Source of the DNA: CAVQND01 sp049518415
GTDB lineage: Bacteria; Verrucomicrobiota; Verrucomicrobiia; Limisphaerales; UBA8199
DNA: 64,000 nt
Reading direction: 5' to 3'
NCBI GenBank assembly: GCA_049518415.1
Contig: JBEKRX010000005.1
Coordinates: 1-64,000, forward strand
The position numbers and the translations under genes are program-made. The notes below the pieces were generated by a model, which worked only from the letters and a program-made list of their open reading frames with translations, was not told the origin of the DNA and ran no database searches. Positions 59,206-64,000 of this stretch are shown here, one piece after another; position 1 is the stretch's first letter; each line of letters opens with the position of its first letter.

Positions 59206-60366
59206 ATGCCAACGAGTCATCTGCTCTTGAGCCGTCCCCTGGCTCAGTTTCTGGCCGCGACCGTCGGGTTCGCCTGGTCTGCCCCGGCGCCGGCCGCAGC
59301 CAGCACGAGCGTCGCGATTGTCGGCGAGGCCTTCCACATCAACGGCGAACCGACCTACAAGGGGCGGGTCTGGCAAGGGCACGACCTTGAGGGCCTGTTG
59401 CTCAACGCGCGCCTGGTGCAGGGGGTTTTCGACGACCTCAACCCGAGCACGGTCTCCCGCTGGGCCTATCCAGATACGGGGCGGTGGGATGCGGAACGCA
59501 ATACCCGGGAGTTCATTGCCGCGATGCCCCAATGGCGGCGGCACGGGCTCCTGGCCTTCACCATCAATTTGCAGGGCGGCTCGCCGGAGGGTTACTCCAA
59601 GGCCCAGCCCTGGCACAACTCGGCCTTCCAGGCCGATGGCTCACTGCGGGCGGATTACCTGGCCAGGCTGCAACGAATTATCAGCCGCGCTGACGAACTC
59701 GGCATGGTCGTGATCGTTGGCTACTTCTACTTCGGCCAGGACCACCGCTTGCAGGACGATGCGGCCGTGGCCCGGGGCGCCGACGACGCCACGCGCTGGC
59801 TGCTGGACCAGGATTGGCGCAATGTGCTGGTCGAGGTCGCCAACGAGACCGACGTCGGCTATCACCACGCCCTCCTCCAACCGGGCCGCGTCCACGAACT
59901 GATCCAGCGGGTCAAGGAAATCAAGCGCGACGGCCGGCGCTTGCTCGCCGGCACGTCCTACGGCGGCGGCCGGATTCCCGGGACGAATGTGGTGCGCGCT
60001 TCCGATTTCCTCCTCCTCCACGGCAACGGCGTCTCCGACCCCAAACGCATTGCCGACCTGGTCCGCCAGACGCGCGCCGTGCCCGGTTACACCCCCATGC
60101 CCATCCTCTTCAATGAAGACGACCACCTCAACTTCGACCAGCCCGACAACAATTTCATCGCCGCCCTCAGCCAACACGCTTCCTGGGGCTACTTCGATTA
60201 CCGCCGGCCAGGCGAGGGCTTCGCTGAGGGCTATCAAAGCCTGCCCGTGAACTGGGGCCTGAGCAGCGCCCGCAAAAGGGCCTTTTTCCGGCTCCTGGCC
60301 GAGATGACGGGCTCAGCGCGCCTTGGCCCCAGCCAGGGGCGGCTGCCTGGGCCGTCGCTCCCGTAG
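59206..60366 (+). CDS. Exported glycoside hydrolase-like protein (clan GH-A type)
   Basis: The 386-aa product starts at 59206 (MPTSHLLLSRPLAQFLAATVGF, a signal peptide ending near PAPAAAS); an ATG at 59152 is an alternative. The fold looks like a TIM barrel of clan GH-A. Glu214 in LVEVANETDVG is the acid/base of an N-E motif, and Glu304 in ILFNEDDHLNFD fits the nucleophile strand. Other typical pieces are NPSTVSRWAYPDTGRWD and RIISRADELGMVVIVGYFYFGQ. It may cleave beta-linked polysaccharides outside the cytoplasm. A strong terminator stands in its upstream region. Confidence 0.72.
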   Translation: MPTSHLLLSRPLAQFLAATVGFAWSAPAPAAASTSVAIVGEAFHINGEPTYKGRVWQGHDLEGLLLNARLVQGVFDDLNPSTVSRWAYPDTGRWDAERNTREFIAAMPQWRRHGLLAFTINLQGGSPEGYSKAQPWHNSAFQADGSLRADYLARLQRIISRADELGMVVIVGYFYFGQDHRLQDDAAVARGADDATRWLLDQDWRNVLVEVANETDVGYHHALLQPGRVHELIQRVKEIKRDGRRLLAGTSYGGGRIPGTNVVRASDFLLLHGNGVSDPKRIADLVRQTRAVPGYTPMPILFNEDDHLNFDQPDNNFIAALSQHASWGYFDYRRPGEGFAEGYQSLPVNWGLSSARKRAFFRLLAEMTGSARLGPSQGRLPGPSLP

Positions 60367-60490
60367 GCGAGATAATTGCCGCCCCGGTTTGGCCGGCGAT
60401 GAAAAACTAATGTTCTCATCCCGACAGCCGACTGGGAACCGGTACGCACAAAACACTTGCCAGCCGATGAAGACCAACTAATCTGCCGAC

Positions 60491-61528
60491 ATGAAGGCAA
60501 AACAACTGGTGTGGACGCTACTGTTCCTCCTGTTTGGCCTCACAGCTTTCCAACTACCCGCCCAGCAGAGCGAAGCTGACCGCAAGCGGTTCGAGGAAAT
60601 CAAAGCCAAAGCAGAAAAGGGCGATGCGGCGGCCCAATGCGACCTCGGCTTTCGCTATTACAAAGGTGAGGGCGTGGCCAAAGACCCCGCCGAAGCCGTG
60701 AAGTGGTTCCGCCAGGCCGCTGAACAGGGGAATGCAGAGGCCCAAAAAGACCTCGGCGTTTGCTATTACAAAGGTGAGGGCGTGGCCAAAGACGCCGCCG
60801 AAGCGGTGAAGTGGTCACGCAAAGCCGCTGAACAGGGGAATGCGGAGGCCCAATGCAACCTCGGCGCTTGTTACGACAACGGCGAGGGTGTGGCCAAAGA
60901 CGCGGTTCAGGCGGTGAAGTGGTTCCGCCAGGCCGCTGAACAGGGGAATGCGGAGGCCCAACGCAACCTGGGGGTTTGCTATCACGAGGGCGAGGGTGTG
61001 GCCAAAGACGCGGTTCAGGCGGTGAAGTGGTATCGCAAAGCCGCTGAACAGGAGAATGCGGAGGCCCAATACAACCTCGGCGCTTGTTACGCCAACGGCG
61101 AGGGTGTGGCCAAAGACGCCGCCGAAGCCGTGAAGTGGTTCCGCAAGGGCGCTGAACAGGGGAATGCAAAGGCGCAAAACAGCCTCGGCTTTTGCTATTA
61201 CAGCGGCGAGGGTGTGACCAAAGACCCAATCGAAGCGGTGAAGTGCTATCGCAAGGCCGCCGAGCAGGGATATGCACCAGCCCAACTCAACCTCGGCCTT
61301 TGCTACGCCAATGGCGAGGGTGTCGCCAAAGACGATGTGCAAGCATACAAATGGGTTAGCCTGGCTTGGTATCAAGACTTTGAGCTGGCCAGGAACCTTC
61401 TAGAGAGACTCGCAGCCAGCATGACAAGAGAGCAAATTGTCGAAGGACAGCGGTCGGCTCGTGAGTTCAAGCCCCGCAAGACACTAGAACCGGGCGCCTC
61501 CCCTTTGGGTCAGCCGCGCAAGCCCTAA
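60491..61528 (+). CDS. Secreted Sel1-repeat protein
   Basis: The 345-aa product has a signal peptide (LVWTLLFLLFGLTAFQLPAQ). It then has seven Sel1-type repeats of 36 residues, each of the form AEAQxxLGxCYxxGEGVAKDxxEAVKWxRKAAEQGN, running from about residue 46 to 300. The C-terminal tail AWYQDFELARNLLERLAASM is typical for these proteins. Sel1 solenoids bind partner proteins and occur in envelope assembly and signalling. The repeats are strikingly uniform at the DNA level (108-base units), implying recent expansion. Confidence 0.88.
   Translation: MKAKQLVWTLLFLLFGLTAFQLPAQQSEADRKRFEEIKAKAEKGDAAAQCDLGFRYYKGEGVAKDPAEAVKWFRQAAEQGNAEAQKDLGVCYYKGEGVAKDAAEAVKWSRKAAEQGNAEAQCNLGACYDNGEGVAKDAVQAVKWFRQAAEQGNAEAQRNLGVCYHEGEGVAKDAVQAVKWYRKAAEQENAEAQYNLGACYANGEGVAKDAAEAVKWFRKGAEQGNAKAQNSLGFCYYSGEGVTKDPIEAVKCYRKAAEQGYAPAQLNLGLCYANGEGVAKDDVQAYKWVSLAWYQDFELARNLLERLAASMTREQIVEGQRSAREFKPRKTLEPGASPLGQPRKP
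60631..61386 (+). repeat. Seven 108-base tandem repeats within the Sel1 gene
   Basis: Unit starts are near 60631, 60739, 60847, 60955, 61063, 61171 and 61279. Shared 15-20 base strings such as GAGGGTGTGGCCAAAGACGC recur with only few changes between units. Confidence 0.85.
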
Positions 61529-61586
61529 ACGGCGACCGTCGCCAGGCAGCACAGCAGGGCGAGAAAGGCTGCCCAGGGGCTGGACT

Positions 61587-61886
61587 TCATAGCTCTTTCA
61601 GGCTGGACCGAATCGGCTCCATGTCTGCGTCATCTTGCGCCCGCGACTTGATGCGCTCCCGTTCCTCATCGCTCGTGGCATTGGCCAAGGCCAGCGTGAA
61701 CCAGCCCTTGGCCTCGTCGGACTGCCCCAACTGAGCGCAGTCGCAGGCGAGGTAATAGGGGAAGGTCGGGTTGGCCTCAAACTTGTCCACGACCGACACC
61801 AGCACGTCCGTGGCCTCGGCGGTCCAGTTCAGCCTGCGCAGGCTCAAGGCGCGGCGGAACTGGCCGCACCGCCGCTCCGGCGTCAT
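61587..61886 (-). CDS. Small TPR-like protein, possibly truncated
   Basis: The 99-aa product (CGQFRRALSLRRLNWTAEATDVLVSVVDKFEANPTFPYYLACDCAQLGQSDEAKGWFTLALANATSDE...) shows one to two tetratricopeptide-like helix pairs, and its last part matches the usual end of longer TPR proteins (IKSRAQDDADMEPIRSSL). A complete TPR protein of this kind would be longer, so it may be a remnant or a minimal version. About 110 bases separate it from the 76-aa gene on the same strand. Confidence 0.5.
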   Translation of the reverse strand: MTPERRCGQFRRALSLRRLNWTAEATDVLVSVVDKFEANPTFPYYLACDCAQLGQSDEAKGWFTLALANATSDEERERIKSRAQDDADMEPIRSSLKEL

Positions 61887-61997
61887 CGTGGTTAGCGCTA
61901 CGGCGATGTCCAGGCCCGGCTGGCTGTGCCGTCTGTCCCACAGGAGAGCTAATGGCCGCCCCAGCCTGGCCGGCGCTTCAACGCCTTTGGCAAGACC

Positions 61998-62228
61998 TCA
62001 AAGGACGAATTCCACGTCAACTTTCCCAGCCAGGCGCCGCTCCTGCTCCCCGGGCCGGGTGCTCCGCCACGGCATCGTCTCCTCAAGCCGGCGCAACATC
62101 ACCTGCGGCTCCAGCCGCGGCGGCAACGACAGGAATTCCCGGTCTACGGGCAACTCCAGCTCCTCAAGCGCGCTTGTTTCTTTAAGCGGAGCGTCATTCT
62201 CCCCTGGTGAAACCGGATATTTGCTCAT
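61998..62228 (-). CDS. Small protein overlapping a nucleotidyltransferase gene
   Basis: The 76-aa protein (MSKYPVSPGENDAPLKETSALEELELPVDREFLSLPPRLEPQVM...) is charged, with Glu/Arg/Leu-rich helices; no family recognised. It starts inside the 3' end of the nucleotidyltransferase gene (overlap 62194-62228), typical of tightly coupled gene pairs. Together they resemble toxin-antitoxin-like or regulatory nucleotidyltransferase pairs. It could also be spurious, as it has no independent support. Confidence 0.48.
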   Translation of the reverse strand: MSKYPVSPGENDAPLKETSALEELELPVDREFLSLPPRLEPQVMLRRLEETMPWRSTRPGEQERRLAGKVDVEFVL

Positions 62229-62730
62229 ATATTCTTATCGTGCCATATCTGAGGAAGATGTGCCGCATCTTTTCGGAGCGCAAATCAAGGGCATTGACAC
62301 GAACCAGACCCTCGACATCGAGCAGATCCTTGCCGTAGCGTTTGAGGTGGCCGTGCTTCAATGCGTGCAGCTTGAGGGCCAGCAGGTGTTCCAGCGAGGG
62401 GATCTTCAGCCGGGCGCCGTACATCTCGACCTCGAGACCGGCTGCGAGAATAGCATCGAACGTCGCATCCCCCACCAACATCAGGTCCACAGGCCAAGCG
62501 CCTTGTTTTGGAGGGGACAACTGGACAAAGTTCGTCCTCCCCTGATGCACCGCGTAGTCAAGCCGGGACAGCAACTCCACCCAAGGCCCGCGCTCCTCCC
62601 GCCGAATGAGCAGGTCCAAATCGGCCGTATCCCTCGAATAACCATGGAAAACAACCGCCAAACCCCCAATGACCAGAAAGTCCAGCTTCCCTTTCTGCGC
62701 CTCGGCGGCGATGTCTTGAAATAGACCCAT
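62194..62730 (-). CDS. Nucleotidyltransferase, AbiEii/MNT-like
   Basis: The 178-aa protein has the minimal nucleotidyltransferase core: FLVIGGLAVVFHGYSRDTADLDLLIRR with the G-G loop (Gly22-Gly23) and the metal-binding D-x-D (Asp37, Asp39). Later it has KIPSLEHLLALKLHALKH and RYGKDLLDVEGLV, a Lys/Asp pattern found in AbiEii- and MNT-type enzymes. Such proteins attach nucleotides to RNA, proteins or small molecules and often act as toxins of type IV or related systems. The adjacent 76-aa gene may be its partner. No classical AbiEi antitoxin is next to it. Confidence 0.75.
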   Translation of the reverse strand: MGLFQDIAAEAQKGKLDFLVIGGLAVVFHGYSRDTADLDLLIRREERGPWVELLSRLDYAVHQGRTNFVQLSPPKQGAWPVDLMLVGDATFDAILAAGLEVEMYGARLKIPSLEHLLALKLHALKHGHLKRYGKDLLDVEGLVRVNALDLRSEKMRHIFLRYGTIRIYEQISGFTRGE

Positions 62731-62751
62731 GCCTACCTCACCTCTGCCGCC

Positions 62752-62956
62752 TTAGCGCCTGTGCAAAAACAAATTCCGATTTTCTCCAACCCGGAGGGTT
62801 GGTAGAAGGTAGCCGGTGGTCGTTCAGGGTAGAGGGGGAACGACCACCGGGCTCCCGATTCCGAATCGGGACTGGCGGTCGCACCCCGGAGGGGTGCCAG
62901 AGAATGATGTTGGAATTACGCCTCGCCTTCGGAACTTGTTTTTGCATGGACCCTTA
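62752..62956. repeat. Short inverted-repeat-bounded (MITE-like) element
   Basis: The ends TTAGCGCCTGTGCAAAAACA (62752) and GTTTTTGCATGGACCCTTA (right end, 62956) are inverted. Inside are GGTAGCCGGTGGTCGT with its inverse ACGACCACCGG, a GATTCCGAATCGGGA palindrome and a CACCCCGGAGGGGTGCC hairpin. The right TTA is the TAA stop of pyrG. The end motif matches the ends at 19411 and 35813. Confidence 0.65.
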
Positions 62957-64000
62957 GCGGCCCTGGCTATGCGCCTGGGCGGCGGCGATGAAGCCACGGA
63001 AGAGCGGGTGCGGCTGGTGCGGCTTGCTGTGGAATTCAGGGTGGAACTGGCAGGCGATGAAAAACGGGTGCTCTGACAGTTCGATGACCTCCACCAGCTT
63101 GCCGTCGGGTGTGAACCCGCTAAACACAAAGCCCGCTTTTTCGAACCGTTCGCGGTAAGCGTTATTGAACTCGTAGCGATGGCGGTGGCGTTCGTGGACG
63201 ACGAAGGCGCCGTAAAGCCGCGCCGCTTTGGTGCCGACCACCAATTGGCAGGGCTGCGCCCCCAGCCGCATGGTGCCGCCCTTCCGGGTGACCTTGGTTT
63301 GCTCGTTGAGCATCGCGATCACGGGATGGGGTGTGTTCGGGTCGAACTCGGTCGAGTGCGCTTTGGCCAGTTTCAGCACGTTGCGGGCGAATTCAATGGT
63401 CGCGATTTGCATGCCCAGGCACAGGCCGAGGTAGGGCAGGTGGTTTTCACGCGCGTAGCCGGCCGCCCGGATCTTGCCCTCGATGCCCCGCGCGCCGAAC
63501 CCGCCGGGCACGAGGATGCCGCCCAGCCCCTTGAGGTATTTGGCCGGGCCCTCCCGCTCGAGGTCCTCGGCATCGAGCTTCTGGATTTCCACCCCGCAAT
63601 CATTGGCCACCCCGCCGTGGCTGATGGCTTCATAGACCGACTTGTAGGCGTCCTGCAATTCGATGTACTTGCCGACCACGCCGATGCGGACGCGGTGCTG
63701 GGGCGCGATCAGCTTGCGGAGAACCTCCTGCCAGTGCGCCATGTTGGCCCGGGGCGTGTCCAGGTGCAACTGGCGGCAGACCAACTCGTCCACCCCCTCG
63801 CGCTGGAGCATCAACGGCACTTCGTAGATGCTGTGGTCCACGTCCTTCTCCTCCACCACCGCCTCGAAGGGCACGTTGCAGAACAGGGAGACCTTCTGCC
63901 GCAGCTCTTTGTCCAGCGGCCGCTCGCAACGACACACCAGGATGTGCGGGGCGATGCCGATTTCCCGCAGTTTGGCCACCGATTGCTGGGTCGGTTTGGT
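62954..64000 (-). CDS. pyrG: CTP synthase, C-terminal part (runs off the window)
   Basis: The frame is open to the right edge, so the N-terminal part of the synthetase domain lies beyond 64000. What is seen is the end of that domain (KLREIGIAPHILVCRCERPLDKELRQKVSLFCNV, EKDVDHSIYEVPLML) and the full glutaminase domain. The latter has RIGVVGKYIELQDAYKSVYEAISHGG, GGILVPGGFGARGIEGKI, the nucleophile Cys in YLGLCLGMQIATIEFARNV, and HPEFHSKPHQPHPLFRGFI with the His-Glu pair. The enzyme makes CTP from UTP, ATP and glutamine. The stop codon coincides with the right end of the repeat at 62752-62956. Confidence 0.95.
   Translation of the reverse strand, partial: TKPTQQSVAKLREIGIAPHILVCRCERPLDKELRQKVSLFCNVPFEAVVEEKDVDHSIYEVPLMLQREGVDELVCRQLHLDTPRANMAHWQEVLRKLIAPQHRVRIGVVGKYIELQDAYKSVYEAISHGGVANDCGVEIQKLDAEDLEREGPAKYLKGLGGILVPGGFGARGIEGKIRAAGYARENHLPYLGLCLGMQIATIEFARNVLKLAKAHSTEFDPNTPHPVIAMLNEQTKVTRKGGTMRLGAQPCQLVVGTKAARLYGAFVVHERHRHRYEFNNAYRERFEKAGFVFSGFTPDGKLVEVIELSEHPFFIACQFHPEFHSKPHQPHPLFRGFIAAAQAHSQGR

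Noticed and set aside
60631..61386. CRISPR-like array
   Set aside because: Regular spacing comes from 108-base coding repeats of a Sel1 protein, with no spacers.

Overview
The window is a chromosomal stretch of a GC-rich, Gram-negative-type bacterium. The best guess is Verrucomicrobiota, Pedosphaera/Limisphaerales-like. This is inferred from the mix of gene families: a prepilin-cleaved pseudopilin with the TLIELLVVIAIIAILAALLL helix, many secreted LamG/Ig/Sel1/HEAT proteins, a TPR-sulfotransferase, few Shine-Dalgarno sites, GTG/TTG starts, and gene borders full of palindromic repeats. No rRNA, tRNA, CRISPR array, complete IS or prophage was recognised.

Layout. 1-565 is non-coding repeat DNA with two perfect long palindromes. 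566-5210 (minus) holds queD, a luxC/luxE-type fatty-acid reductase pair without luciferase, and a LysM protein. 5.3-13.4 kb carries a pseudopilin, a TPR-sulfotransferase, a LamG protein, a large secreted protein and a DegP-like protease. 13.5-19 kb (plus) runs hisD, a UbiA prenyltransferase, an acyltransferase/acyl-ACP-synthetase fusion and an alpha/beta hydrolase lying between inverted ~200-350 bp repeats. 20-26.4 kb holds a tandem alpha/beta esterase, rmlA-rmlC-rmlD-rmlB for dTDP-L-rhamnose, and an OsmC protein. 26.6-27.5 kb is a divergent pair of paralogous ribbon-helix-helix regulators with mirror-image promoters. 28-30.5 kb is hisI, a membrane protein and trpE.

31-36.8 kb carries acylphosphatase, a phosphoesterase, a family 9 glycosyltransferase and secreted proteins. 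37-46.8 kb holds a YddG-like exporter, a HEAT protein, an ABC-2-like permease, the NAD(P)HX repair enzyme, fmt, a DUF2062 protein and a eukaryotic-type hisA. 47-50.6 kb is eno, a CBS protein, folB and an atypical HAD protein. 50.8-60.4 kb is rich in secreted proteins, including two probable clan GH-A glycoside hydrolases. 60.5-64 kb has a Sel1-repeat protein, a TPR protein, a nucleotidyltransferase with a small overlapping partner, and the C-terminal part of pyrG at the edge.

Taken together the genes cover core anabolism (histidine, tryptophan, folate, CTP, queuosine, translation initiation), envelope glycans (rml genes, GT9, sulfotransferase), lipid activation and polysaccharide use. The most distinctive layer is the dispersed palindromic DNA. 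Several repeat families sit at gene borders, three kinds overlap stop codons, and two appear to have been absorbed in frame into coding sequence (luxE and aas).
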